Source: Gimesia sp. (lineage in GTDB: Bacteria > Planctomycetota > Planctomycetia > Planctomycetales > Planctomycetaceae). From it: DNA of 64,000 bases. A program made the translations under genes and the position numbers. The stretch is from positions 101 to 64,100 of the forward strand of contig PAJV01000003.1 in the NCBI GenBank assembly GCA_002706765.1. Direction: 5' to 3'. Below the pieces are notes generated by a model. The model worked only from the letters and a program-made list of their open reading frames with translations, was not told the DNA's origin and searched no databases. Of the stretch, positions 1 through 8,314 are shown piece by piece (within the stretch, counting starts at the first letter, position 1; every line of letters begins with the position of its first letter).

Positions 1-107
1 CCTGACAGTTTCCTGTTGTCTGCGACAACCCCGAATTGTATCCGGGGCTACCTTTTTTTGCTGGTGGGGGCGGGTAACTGAGCACCGTCTGATCCGGTGA
101 GGGGCAT
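1..107 (+). repeat. Family A repeat, copy A1 (cut by window edge)
   Basis: This is the right-hand part of the family A element. It holds the short palindrome TTGTC-TGC-GACAA, then the CCCCG...CGGGG hairpin followed by a T-run, then the tail with CTGGTGGGGG and CTGATCCGGTG. The same order occurs at 4388-4525. It ends 2 bp from the stop codon of the minus-strand gene at 110-748. The left part lies outside the window. Confidence 0.85.
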
Positions 108-109
108 TG

Positions 110-748
110 TTAATCATCCAGCTTCCAGGCGGTCACGTCGTCCAGCAACAGCGTGTTGCCTTTCATGATGAAGCGGTAGCCGGTTTTGTCGACGTCGAGT
201 GAGGGGTGCTGGCCTTCCACGTGCAACCCATTGTCCAGCTGGGCGACCACTTTGTCTCCCTGCATTTCCAGTTGCAGCGTGTACCACTTGCCTGGTTCGA
301 GGGTGCCTTTGGCCTGGGCCAGGGTGATCGGTTTGGATTTGGGATCTTTTTTATTCTTATCGGTTCGCAGGATCATGCCGTTCTCGTCGAGGATGACGCG
401 AAACAGATGCCCCTTGGCGTGATTCAGGCTCAGGTGAAAGAAATCAGCGTCTTTCAACTGGAACGAACAGCGGATAATCGAATTGCGATGGGGCAGTTTC
501 CAGGTCAAAACGGCTGCGTGTTTGTCGGCTGGCAGTTCCTTGCCGGTCAGCACGCCGTCTTCAATCTTCCATTCCCCCTTCGCAGCCGCCCACTGTTTGC
601 TGAGTTTGGGCTTGTCGAAGGCATCGACGGCCGTCGGTTCGCCGGTTTTGCCCAGCACGGGTTTGAGGGGTGAATTCTTCTCGGCTTTAAGCAGTGTGGG
701 AACCAGTAATGTCAAAGCGAGACAGCAGCAGGAAACAGATTTCAACAT
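110..748 (-). CDS. Secreted DUF1080/LamG-like domain protein
   Basis: A 212-residue protein using the ATG at 748. A start at 880 would add 44 residues with no signal-like character, whereas the ATG at 748 begins directly with a signal peptide (about residues 1-22, Cys/Leu-rich, ending near LLKA). The mature part has the features of concanavalin-like beta-sandwich domains of the 3-keto-disaccharide hydrolase/DUF1080 type: a KQWAAAKGEWKIEDGVLTG-like opening (residues about 45-65), a central FHLSLNHAKGHLFRVIL strand pair, a GKWYTLQLEMQGDKVVAQLDN segment and a C-terminal LLLDDVTAWKL strand. Such domains bind or cleave carbohydrate in planctomycete secreted proteins, but no catalytic residue can be named here. 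It is a single gene with family A repeats beyond both ends. The domain class is fairly safe; the function is unknown. Confidence 0.7.
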   Translation of the reverse strand: MLKSVSCCCLALTLLVPTLLKAEKNSPLKPVLGKTGEPTAVDAFDKPKLSKQWAAAKGEWKIEDGVLTGKELPADKHAAVLTWKLPHRNSIIRCSFQLKDADFFHLSLNHAKGHLFRVILDENGMILRTDKNKKDPKSKPITLAQAKGTLEPGKWYTLQLEMQGDKVVAQLDNGLHVEGQHPSLDVDKTGYRFIMKGNTLLLDDVTAWKLDD

Positions 749-922
749 GAGTAAGCCACTTTCTTGAAGTGAGTTGATCTGAAGGAGATAAACAATCGGC
801 TTCAGTTTAACAATCCGATTACAACACAGGGTAACGAAATCGGGAAAACTTTTCTGCGGATTCCGATTTCTATATGACAAGAGATGGATCTGCCTTTTCT
901 ACCAGTTTCCATTGTGAGATTT

Positions 923-1249
923 CCGTGTGCCACGGACCGGCTTGTCCGGCCGTGCCGAAGGGGTATTGGAATCCCGGTTCTGGAGGGAACGCGGCAGCGG
1001 CGACCTCCTGCTCGCTGCGCTCGGCCCGGATTTAATCCGGGCTCACCCTCTTTTTTCTTTCGTGGGGTTTCGTATCGTTCGTGGTTCATAATTCTGATTG
1101 GGGTGTTTCATTCTGTTCCCATTGTGGGGGATAGCGGGTTGATACTCGCCAGGCGGGTCGACACATGGGTCGCCCCCTACACGGAAGGGGTTGGTATTGT
1201 TTCCCTGGTTTGAATGCTTTCCCTGACAGTTTCCTGTTGTCTGCGACAA
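923..1249 (+). repeat. Family A repeat, copy A2
   Basis: This copy fills most of the 514-bp gap between the genes at 110-748 and 1263-2096. In order it holds CCGTGTGCCACGGACCGGC, the CTCGCTGCGCTCG segment with the GCCCGGAT/ATCCGGGC hairpin and T-run, the GCCAGGCGGGTCGACACATG segment, and CCCTGACAGTTTCCTGTTGT. It stops after GCGACAA, so it lacks the CCCCGGAT hairpin and the tail. It ends 13 bp from the stop of the DUF2262 gene. Confidence 0.88.
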
Positions 1250-1262
1250 GGCCCATTCTCTT

Positions 1263-2096
1263 TCAACCGGGTGTATCCACATAGGTGAGACCTTCCGTCA
1301 GATTTCCACTGACCTGGATTGCGTGTCCCCAGAACAGATCTCCATCATCGTGCCAGAATTCGAATTCCCCGTCAGAATAAATTAAGATCGATTCGAGAAC
1401 CATACGTTTCTTAAACGCTTCGGCAGTCACTTCGGGCTGATCTTCTTCCAACCAACCATTATTTTTACGCTCTAACAGTTCCAATACCGCGAAGTCTTTA
1501 ACCTGGTCGGCCCAGTCAGATTGCTGTTCCCAAAGCTTTCTGGCAACAGTCAATGACTCCTGAATGCTTCCTGTCTCATCGCAGGATAATTCGAGACTGA
1601 TATCAACATCATCCCATAATACCGAACCACTAAACCGATCCAGAACTCGATTCAGGGTTAACGGCCCAAACTGAGGATCTTCAATAATAATCGGTACCTG
1701 TCGTTCTTCCACAATCTGTTTCAGGTCTGAATCTGATTCATTCGTCGAGATAATTTCCGAGGCCACAGCCTGCAGAAATCCATTGGGATGTTGAGCGCAG
1801 CGTGCCTTGATTTTTACTATCGCGAAAGGATCAATTTCACTCATATACTGAGACACACTCTCTTCTGGCAGGGGAAATTCGACACGTAATTCTTCCTGGC
1901 TTAATTCTCCAGAAGATTTTTTCCAGGCTACAAGACTCAGTATCAGCTTCCAGTCTTCACCCAAGAAAGAAGCACCGCCTGCACCACGTTCTCCAACCAG
2001 CCCGACGATTGTCTCTTCAGGAATTTGTTCGATCACTCGCTTAAATTCCAGATTGTTCCGTTCCAGTTCTGCAAACGGATCGTCTTCATCACACAC
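1263..2096 (-). CDS. DUF2262 domain-containing protein
   Basis: A 277-residue soluble, acidic protein with no signal peptide or membrane segment. The C-terminal half (about residues 130-277) matches the DUF2262 pattern as I know it: IEDPQFGPLTLNRVLDRFSG, then a long helical middle, then YSDGEFEFWHDDGDLFWGH and VSGNLTEGLTYVDTPG at the end. These are the Phe/Trp/Gly-rich strands that usually close this family. Residues 30-125 form a separate beta-rich part (GLVGERGAGGASFLGEDWKL). The biochemical role of DUF2262 is not known. The gene stands alone between two same-orientation family A repeats (A2 at its 3' end, A3 upstream), which raises the possibility that it arrived with them. No partner gene can be named. 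Confidence 0.75.
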   Translation of the reverse strand: MCDEDDPFAELERNNLEFKRVIEQIPEETIVGLVGERGAGGASFLGEDWKLILSLVAWKKSSGELSQEELRVEFPLPEESVSQYMSEIDPFAIVKIKARCAQHPNGFLQAVASEIISTNESDSDLKQIVEERQVPIIIEDPQFGPLTLNRVLDRFSGSVLWDDVDISLELSCDETGSIQESLTVARKLWEQQSDWADQVKDFAVLELLERKNNGWLEEDQPEVTAEAFKKRMVLESILIYSDGEFEFWHDDGDLFWGHAIQVSGNLTEGLTYVDTPG

Positions 2097-2180
2097 GATA
2101 TATTTCCCTTATTAAATGTTAATTGGTGGCTTACTAAACTCCTGATGGCAGATTGAACATAATAACCAACGGTTATCCCT

Positions 2181-2448
2181 GCGACCTCCTGCTCGCTGCG
2201 CTCGGCCCGGATTTTATCCGGGCTCACCCTCTTTTTTTTCGTGGGGTTCGTGGTGGAAAATTCGTAATTGAGTGTTTTACCAGTTTCCCATGCAGTGTGA
2301 AACAATCGAACCTCGCCAGGCGGGTCGACACATGGGTCGACCCCTACACGGAAGGGGCTGGTATGGCTTCCCTGGTTTGAATGCTTTCCCTGACAGTTTC
2401 CTGTTGTCTGCGACAACCCCGGATTGCATCCGGGGCTACCCTTTTTTA
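2181..2448 (+). repeat. Family A repeat, copy A3
   Basis: This copy fills most of the 395-bp gap between 2097 and 2491. It starts at GCGACCTCCTGCTCGCTGC, so it lacks the CCGTGTGCCACGG front part. It carries the GCCCGGAT-TTT-ATCCGGGC hairpin with a T-run, the GGTCGAC/GTCGACC segment and the CCCCGGAT-TGC-ATCCGGGG hairpin followed by a T-run. It ends about 43 bp from the stop codon of the DUF1501 gene. Confidence 0.88.
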
Positions 2449-2491
2449 TGGCTGGTTACATGATAGAAATTTCCGGAAAGTGGTGAAACTC

Positions 2492-3835
2492 TCAGATCAG
2501 TTCGTCGATCGGTTCGCGGAGGTCGAGCATGTAGTGGGGGCGGCCCGCGAAGTCGGGGACTGTGGTCGTCATGGGGTCGATGCCCAGCTGGCGATAGAGT
2601 GTGGCGAAGACGTTTTGATAATCCAGAGGACGATCCTGGGGGACTTCGCCGAGTCGATTGGTGGAACCGATGACCTGCCCCATCCGCATGCCGCCGCCGG
2701 CAAGCAGCGCACAGGATGCCTGCGGCCAGTGATCGCGACCCGCGTTCTCGTTGATGCGAGGTGTGCGTCCGAATTCGCCCCAGGCGATCACGCTGACATC
2801 GTTCTGCAGGCCGCGGTTGTGCAGATCTTCGACCAGAGCCGTGATACCCTGATCGAATTTATTGAGCTGCAGAGGCAGGCGGGCGAAGTTCGAATGATGC
2901 CGATCCCAGCTGCCGAACGAAAGTGTGACGCAGCGCACGCCCGCTTCGACCAGGCGACGGGCCATCAGGAACTGATCCAGCCAGTGCGGGCCGGCGTCTT
3001 CACCGAAGGCGGGCGAATTATCGCCTCTGCCATAACGGTCGCGGAGGGCGGGATCTTCTTTTTCCAGATCCATGGCTTCGACCAGTTTACTGGAAGTCAG
3101 AACGTCGAAAGCCCGTTGTGAAAACGCATCCAGTCCGTCGTACGCATTGTCGGCGGAGTTGCGGAAGGCGTCAAAGCCGTCCAGCAACGCTTTCCGGTCG
3201 CGGAGTCGATCGAGCGAGATGCCCTGCAGACGCATGTTGTCCATGCCTTCGCCGGTCGGCTGCATCGGCGCGTGGGATTTCCCCAGAAAACCGGGGAAGC
3301 CGGGATTGCCGTAAGGTTCGTGGCGACTGGCAATACTGAGTCCGACAAACGGGGGAATTGCCCGGTCGACGGGGCCCTGCACTTTGGAAAGGACTGAGCC
3401 AAGGGAAGGATGGCCCGACTGCCGCCCGTCACCATTGATGGGCCAGCCACTCATGCAGAGGTCGGACGCATGCTGATCGGGACAGCCCTGCAAAGAGCGG
3501 ATGATGGCGAACTTGTCCATCATGGTCGCCAGGCGGGGCAGATGTTCGCAGATCTGGATGCCGGGCACGTTGGTGTCGATGGGACGAAATTCGCCGCGAA
3601 TTTCTGACGGGGCGTCCATCTTCAGGTCGTACATATCCTGATGCGAAGGGCCGCCGGACAGGAAGATCATGATGATGGCTTTGTGCCCCAGTTTTCCGGT
3701 CGGAGTGTTTGCCTGTGCTTCTGCTGCCAGGATCTGCGGGAGCGAAAGACCGCCCAGCGCCAGACCGCCGATCTTGAGGAACTGGCGGCGCGAGCCGTTA
3801 CACTGTCGTTGTGATGGACCTGCGATTGAGAGCAT
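2492..3835 (-). CDS. DUF1501 family Tat-exported protein
   Basis: A 447-residue protein. The ATG at 3835 is chosen because GGAGAAG lies 7-8 nt upstream; an earlier in-frame start would only add residues before the signal. The N-terminus has a twin-arginine motif ([10 protein letters not shown], about residues 15-24) and an AEA-type cleavage region, so export through Tat is likely. The body shows family hallmarks: [52 protein letters not shown] and GRDHWP. DUF1501 belongs to the alkaline phosphatase-like fold group. Its GEFGRTP and GRDHWP motifs are probably parts of a metal site, but no substrate is known. Planctomycete DUF1501 genes usually sit next to a PSCyt2/PSD1 gene; this one does not and is flanked by family A repeats. 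A second member lies at 34124-35422. Confidence 0.88.
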   Translation of the reverse strand: MLSIAGPSQRQCNGSRRQFLKIGGLALGGLSLPQILAAEAQANTPTGKLGHKAIIMIFLSGGPSHQDMYDLKMDAPSEIRGEFRPIDTNVPGIQICEHLPRLATMMDKFAIIRSLQGCPDQHASDLCMSGWPINGDGRQSGHPSLGSVLSKVQGPVDRAIPPFVGLSIASRHEPYGNPGFPGFLGKSHAPMQPTGEGMDNMRLQGISLDRLRDRKALLDGFDAFRNSADNAYDGLDAFSQRAFDVLTSSKLVEAMDLEKEDPALRDRYGRGDNSPAFGEDAGPHWLDQFLMARRLVEAGVRCVTLSFGSWDRHHSNFARLPLQLNKFDQGITALVEDLHNRGLQNDVSVIAWGEFGRTPRINENAGRDHWPQASCALLAGGGMRMGQVIGSTNRLGEVPQDRPLDYQNVFATLYRQLGIDPMTTTVPDFAGRPHYMLDLREPIDELI

Positions 3836-4148
3836 CGTGTTCTTCTCCAAAAGGATGCAGGAGGGTTCTGGTCGGGGTATTGCAGGTGGGAGACGGAACA
3901 ATCCGGTCCGTCAGCCTGAAGTCGCTCGCTGGAAATCTGTGGTATGCTGTAATGCCTTATTTGGCAGAAGCATTTTACAATCCGGTCGATGCGGCGGCAA
4001 GCAGATCAGGACTGGCAGTGCACTCCCTTTTAATATGTAAATGAAATTAAGATTTGTGTGTAACGGGGATGGATTTTGAGCGGCATTCCTTGTTGGGAGT
4101 ATTTAGAGCGGCCTAGCCATATGGGTGGGGGAAGACTGGCTCTGGATT
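3836..4148. other. Spacer without a recognised gene
   Basis: Upstream region of the minus-strand DUF1501 gene, about 310 bp, ending where repeat A4 begins. I see no convincing coding region or RNA gene. The ribosome binding site for the DUF1501 gene lies at its left edge. Confidence 0.6.
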
Positions 4149-4525
4149 TTACGTGGCAGCTGTGACCTCTTGCTCGCTGCGCTCGGCCCGGATGTGCATC
4201 CGGGCTTACCCATTTTTTCTAATGGCTGGTTTGGGGTTTTTCGTGGTTCCAAATTCTGATGGGGATGTTTTATTCTGTTCCCATTGTGGGTGATAGCGGG
4301 TTGAGCCTCGCCAGGCGGGTCGACACATGGGTCGACCCCTACACGGAAGGGGTTGGTATGGTTTCCCTGGTTTGACTGCTTGCTCTGACAGTTTCCTGTT
4401 GTCTGCGACAACCCCGGATTACATCCGGGGCTACCCGGTTTTGCTGGTGGGGGCTGGTTAACTGAGCACCGTCGGACAAGCCGGCGCTGGCACGCGCTCG
4501 TCTGATCCGGTGGGGCACGTTGCAA
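4149..4525 (+). repeat. Family A repeat, copy A4 (most complete right side)
   Basis: This copy begins at ACGTGGCAGCTG, shared with copy A5. It contains CTCGCTGCGCTCG with the GCCCGGATG/CATCCGGGC hairpin, the GTTCCCATTGTGGGTGATAG segment, the GTCGAC-rich segment, the TTGTC/GACAA palindrome, the CCCCGGAT/ATCCGGGG hairpin and the tail ending in CTGATCCGGTGGGGCAC. It is followed after 15 bp by copy A5 in the same orientation. Confidence 0.88.
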
Positions 4526-4540
4526 TAGATATAAAGGTTA

Positions 4541-4956
4541 CCGTGTGCCACGGACCGGCTTGTCCGGCCGTGTCGAATGAGTTTAGGAATCCCGGTTCTG
4601 AGTGGTACGTGGCAGCTGGGACCTCTTGCTCGCTGCGCTCGGCCCGGATTTTATCCGGGCTCACCCTCTTTTTACTTTTGGGAGTTTCGTGTTTTTCGTG
4701 GTTCATAATTTTGACTGGGGTGTCTCATCTGTTCCCATTATGGGTGATACCAGGTTGATACTCGCCAGGCGGGTCGACACATGGGTCGACCCCTACGATG
4801 AACAGGTGGAATGTGTTGTTCTGAATTGTGTGCTTGCTGTGACAGTTTCCTATTGTCTACGACAACCCCGGATTGCATCCGGGGCTACCCGGTTTTGTTG
4901 ATGGGGGGCTGGTTGTTCGGGCACTGTCGGGCAAGCCGACAGATGGCACCTGCGCG
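4541..4956 (+). repeat. Family A repeat, copy A5 (tandem with A4)
   Basis: It starts at CCGTGTGCCACGGACCGGC, like copy A2, and runs through all modules. The segment after GGGTCGACCCCTAC has diverged (GATGAACAGGTGGAATG instead of ACGGAAGGGG). Its tail carries GTCGGGCAAGCCGAC, a variant of the GTCGGACAAGCCGG seen in A4. It is the most diverged full copy. Confidence 0.86.
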
Positions 4957-4999
4957 AGGGAGAGGACATTGAATTTTTGTTATGTTTGTGGGGTTCAAT

Positions 5000-5085
5000 C
5001 TGGTTGTCTGGTTGTCTGGTTGTCTGGTTGTCTGGTTGTCTGGTTTCTGGTTGTCTGGTTTCTGGGTTCTGGGTTCTGGGTTCTG
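5000..5085 (+). repeat. Minisatellite of GGTTGTCT / GGTTTCT / GGGTTCT units
   Basis: About 86 bp of short tandem repeats: five or so 8-bp units reading TGGTTGTC, then mixed TGGTTTC and TGGTTGTC units, then three 7-bp GGGTTCT units. The strand is strongly T/G-only. It lies in the gap between copy A5 and mutL (4957-5423), which otherwise has no gene that I can support. Confidence 0.92.
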
Positions 5086-5338
5086 TTGCATGTTGGATTA
5101 TTTTGTGGAAAGGCGTGGGGGCGTCAAGGGGGATGAACAAGATCATGTGGCGATACGGGTTGACAGAGAACCGACCTGCTGCGACGTCGAGGCGGTGCCG
5201 AGGCGAAGCTTTGCGATGTGCGGCGACCCGCAGGCTACCATCACGAACGGGTGCTATTATGCAAACTGAAAATCTGGAAAAAACAGGCTTATTTATAGTG
5301 AAGATCGCGAACATGTGGCTTGTGTTTCAGTGCACTGT

Positions 5339-5406
5339 AAACTGGGCACGCGCGCGACCCAAAACAGCGCTTATCGCTGTTGGCGCGGCGGGGTCAAGTC
5401 CAGTTT
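5339..5406. other. Long imperfect hairpin downstream of mutL
   Basis: Outer arms AAACTGG (5339-5345) and CCAGTTT (5400-5406) and inner arms AACAGCG (5363-5369) and CGCTGTT (5375-5381) pair perfectly around a 5-nt loop. G/C-rich middle strands between them pair partly. It lies 18 bp beyond the mutL stop and could end or protect the mutL transcript. On the mutL strand there is no T-run directly after it, so it is not a canonical intrinsic terminator. Confidence 0.6.
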
Positions 5407-5423
5407 TTTCAGAGGGAGATAAA

Positions 5424-7370
5424 TCAGCCCATGCGGCCGAACTGGCGATCGAGCTCGGCGTGACTGAGAACCAGGGCAGAAGGACGACCATGCGGACAGT
5501 GGTGGGCATCGTCAATCAGGTGCCTCTGTTCAAGCAGGCTATAGATTTCTTCCTGTGTGAGTCGCTGGCCGGCTTTGATGGCGGCTTTGCAGGACATCAT
5601 CGTGATCAGGTCATCCAGCAGATCGCGGCGGGAGGGCTGTTTGGCATTGTCGAGGTTGTCGGCGATGTCGCGGACCAGCTGTTCCAGATTCACCTTCTTG
5701 AGCATCACGGGATAACTGGTGATCAACAGCGTGTTGCCGCCAAATTCTTCAATGCCGAGCCCGAAGCTGTTGAGCATTTCAGCATGATCCAGGAGGAGTG
5801 CCGCCTCTTTGCCGCTCATTTCGAGGGTCAGCGGGACGAGCAGTTTCTGTGCTTCGACCGACTGCGCGAGGACGCGTTTGCGGAAGTACTCGTACATGAT
5901 GCGTTCGTGCAGCGCGTGCTGATCGATGATGGTCAGCGCGCCTTTGATCTCGACGACGATGTAACAGTTCAAGACCTGAATCGGTCGCAGGTCAGAAGTC
6001 GCGACGTCTGTGAATTTGTCTGCAGGTCGATCGATGTCGGGAACGACCAGGTCGGCGGGGGCGTCTATCGTTTCGGGCGAATCGAGGGACGCCTGCTCCC
6101 GGTTCTGCTGGAAGTGCGAGAGCGGAATTGCGTCGGCGGCGGTAAAGGGAGCCGCGAGATCCGAGGTGGGGGAAATGGAGCGGGGAGCCGAGCTGATTTT
6201 CAGGTCGGCGAGGTTATCGTGGACCTGGTTGAGTTGTTGTTTGGCCCAGCTCGTCAGTTCCAGCTGCGTCTGCTTCTGTTCGGGTGTGAGTGGTGGCGGC
6301 GGTGCCGTGACATCGAAGTCGGCTTTTTTCCCGAGCGACATCTGCGACTGCAGATCCATGCTGAGAAACCGGCTGCGGAGCGTGGAGAGCAGCTGGCGGT
6401 ACAGGTGCTGGCCGTCGCGGAAACGGACTTCCGATTTGGTGGGATGCACGTTGACATCGACCTGGGCGGCGGGCATGTCGAGATAGAGGAACGAAATCGG
6501 CTGGCGTCCGACCATCAGCAGTCCGCGATAGGCTTCGGTCAATGCATGCTGCAGCGTGCGGTCCTGAATCCAGCGACCGTTGAGAAACAGGTACTGTCCT
6601 TTGCGGGTCGATTTGTTTTCACTGGGATGCGAGACGTAGCCCCAGATGCGGATGTCGTCGACTTCGGAATCGACCCAGATGAGCTGCTCAGCGAGATTGC
6701 TGCCATAAAACAGGCGAAGACGGTCGAGCAGATTATCGGAGGGAGGCAGATCGAAGATGACTTTGTTGTTGTGCCTGAGGACCATGTAGAGCCGCGGATG
6801 TGCGAGGGCGGCGCGGGTGAACTGCTCGCTGATGTGGCCGAACTCGGTCTTGGTGGTTTTGAGGAACTTGCGGCGGACGGGAGTATTGGCGAACAGCTGA
6901 CGGACTTCGATCGATGTTCCCAATGGACAGCCACACGGCTGGGGTTTGCCGGGGATTCCGGTTTTGACTTCGAACTCGAGTCCCTGGGTCTGGTCGGCGG
7001 TACGTGTGCGGATGCGGAAGTGACTGACTTCGGAAATCGAGGCGAGGGCTTCGCCGCGGAAGCCCATGGTCTGCACGCTGAACAGGTCGTCGGCGGTAGA
7101 GATTTTGCTGGTCGCATTGCTGGCGACGGCGAGCAGCAGGTCATCGGGATGAATGCCTTCGCCGTTATCGACGACCCGGATGAGGTCGGCACCGCCGTTC
7201 ATGATGTCGACTTCGATGCGGGTGGCAAGGGCGTCGATACTGTTGTCGAGGAGTTCCTTGACCGCGCTGGCGGGGCGTTCGATCACTTCGCCGGCGGCAA
7301 TCTTGTTGATGACGCTGGTATCGAGTTGATGAATGCGGGAAATGGATTCCACGACGGCTTTCCGTTCCAT
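5424..7370 (-). CDS. mutL: DNA mismatch repair endonuclease MutL
   Basis: A 648-residue MutL that couples mismatch recognition by MutS to strand incision and removal. The N-terminal GHKL ATPase is complete: KIAAGEVIERPASAVKELLDNSIDA (motif I), VVDNGEGI (about residue 66) and TMGFRGEALASI. The linker (about residues 345-455) is low in conservation. The C-terminal dimerisation domain carries the metal-binding endonuclease signature DQHA-x2-E-x4-E at residues 483-494, plus SCKAAIKAG (about 593-601) and CPHGRP (625-630). It should therefore be a nicking, MutH-independent MutL. There is a short N-terminal extension of about 17 residues before the usual start of homology. It is the last gene of a minus-strand run after ubiX, separated from it by 222 bp that contain repeat B1. 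mutS is not in the window. Confidence 0.97.
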   Translation of the reverse strand: MERKAVVESISRIHQLDTSVINKIAAGEVIERPASAVKELLDNSIDALATRIEVDIMNGGADLIRVVDNGEGIHPDDLLLAVASNATSKISTADDLFSVQTMGFRGEALASISEVSHFRIRTRTADQTQGLEFEVKTGIPGKPQPCGCPLGTSIEVRQLFANTPVRRKFLKTTKTEFGHISEQFTRAALAHPRLYMVLRHNNKVIFDLPPSDNLLDRLRLFYGSNLAEQLIWVDSEVDDIRIWGYVSHPSENKSTRKGQYLFLNGRWIQDRTLQHALTEAYRGLLMVGRQPISFLYLDMPAAQVDVNVHPTKSEVRFRDGQHLYRQLLSTLRSRFLSMDLQSQMSLGKKADFDVTAPPPPLTPEQKQTQLELTSWAKQQLNQVHDNLADLKISSAPRSISPTSDLAAPFTAADAIPLSHFQQNREQASLDSPETIDAPADLVVPDIDRPADKFTDVATSDLRPIQVLNCYIVVEIKGALTIIDQHALHERIMYEYFRKRVLAQSVEAQKLLVPLTLEMSGKEAALLLDHAEMLNSFGLGIEEFGGNTLLITSYPVMLKKVNLEQLVRDIADNLDNAKQPSRRDLLDDLITMMSCKAAIKAGQRLTQEEIYSLLEQRHLIDDAHHCPHGRPSALVLSHAELDRQFGRMG

Positions 7371-7417
7371 TGGCTGATCAGTCCGACTGATGAATTGAAT
7401 TGAGTAGTTTGTGCCTG

Positions 7418-7515
7418 GACTGTGTCCAGTTTTGCTGTAACGTCTCCAGGGCCATTTGAGACGAGTATATTAGATTGAGCGACGCGATGATTCAAAATGA
7501 TGCGCTCTAGCCTGT
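7418..7515 (+). repeat. Family B repeat, copy B1
   Basis: It begins GACTGTGTCCAGTTTTGCTG, continues with ACGTCTCCAGGGCCATTTGA and an A/T-rich GTATATTAGATTGAG, and ends near GATGCGCTCTAG. It lies between ubiX (stop at 7593) and mutL (start at 7370), on the strand opposite to these genes. Its internal stem is weaker than in copies B3 and B4. Confidence 0.85.
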
Positions 7516-7592
7516 TTTTAACGGTTCCGGGGCAAAATCGCAAGAAAGCGCGCTAGAGAGGAGAAACAGTGCTGAACACAAAATACAAAAAC

Positions 7593-8285
7593 CTACAACG
7601 GCTGATTTCCCCAGCGCTGATGGATTTCGTGCCTGATTCCCAGATGATCGCAGATGCGGCCCGACATGAAGTCGACCAGATCGTGGATGGTGACCGGGTT
7701 ATGATAAAAGCCGGGCGCAGCGGGCATGACGATGGCGCCGGCCTGGGTGAGTTTGACCATGTTTTCCAGGGGGATCAGGCCGAGCGGGGTTTCGCGGGCG
7801 AGCAGAATCAGTTTGCGTCGTTCCTTGAGATGCACGTCGGCAGCGCGGTGGATGAGATTGCCACAGGCGCCGGAAGCGATACTTCCGAGTGTGCCCATCG
7901 AACAGGGACAGACCACCATGCCATCGGTCAGGAAGGAGCCACTGGCGATGCCGGCGGAGAAATCTTTGTAATGGTGATAGATCAGTGCGCCCTGTTTGAG
8001 GTCGGAATCGCCGAGTACGGAACTGAGGGCGAAGTCTTCGCTGTGGGTGGGCTTGATTTTGCGGATGACGCTGTCATCGGGCTGGCCGGCGGGATCGGGG
8101 AGGAGTTCGGTGGGGTCGAAGTTTTCCAGATCGATTTTGAGGCCGAGCTCATGTTTGAGAACCTGTGCGGCGGAGGCGCTGATGGTGAGATGCACGGTGC
8201 GGCCGGCGGCCATCAGAACTTCGATCAGGCGAACGGCATAAATGGCGCCACTGGCACCGGTCATGGCGACGACGACATTGGACAT
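7593..8285 (-). CDS. ubiX: Flavin prenyltransferase UbiX
   Basis: A 230-residue flavoprotein that joins dimethylallyl phosphate to FMN, making the prenylated FMN cofactor used by UbiD decarboxylases. Family features seen are VVVAMTGASGAIYAVRLIE (residues 4-22, FMN phosphate loop), VVCPCSMGTLGSIASGACGNLIHRAADV (about 128-155), LKERRKLILLARETPLG and the C-terminal MPAAPGFYHNP. The length is slightly above the usual 190-210 because of an insert around residues 55-85. GAGG lies about 8 nt before the ATG. It follows menG by 29 bp and so is part of the UbiD-menG-ubiX run. The cofactor may serve either or both UbiD-family proteins in the window. Confidence 0.95.
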   Translation of the reverse strand: MSNVVVAMTGASGAIYAVRLIEVLMAAGRTVHLTISASAAQVLKHELGLKIDLENFDPTELLPDPAGQPDDSVIRKIKPTHSEDFALSSVLGDSDLKQGALIYHHYKDFSAGIASGSFLTDGMVVCPCSMGTLGSIASGACGNLIHRAADVHLKERRKLILLARETPLGLIPLENMVKLTQAGAIVMPAAPGFYHNPVTIHDLVDFMSGRICDHLGIRHEIHQRWGNQPL

Positions 8286-8314
8286 GCGGGGACCTCACAA
8301 TCTTTCATTGAACG

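Noticed and set aside
1043..4706. Minus-strand frames with SQTTGNCQGKHSNQG and DPCVDPPGE in the family A repeats
   Set aside because: They recur only because the repeat DNA is conserved. They run through hairpins, start in different places, lack ribosome binding sites and fuse with unrelated sequence.
5000..5085. Possible CRISPR array
   Set aside because: Units are 7-8 bp with no spacers; it is a minisatellite.
5380..5405. tRNA-like GGGGTCAAGTCC near the mutL end
   Set aside because: It resembles a T-arm only; no acceptor, D or anticodon arm can be folded. The sequence is better explained by the long hairpin.
4977..7403. Long plus-strand open frame of 808 codons
   Set aside because: It lies opposite mutL, which is unambiguous. 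Its translation is low-quality and begins in the minisatellite; it is a shadow of a G/C-biased gene.
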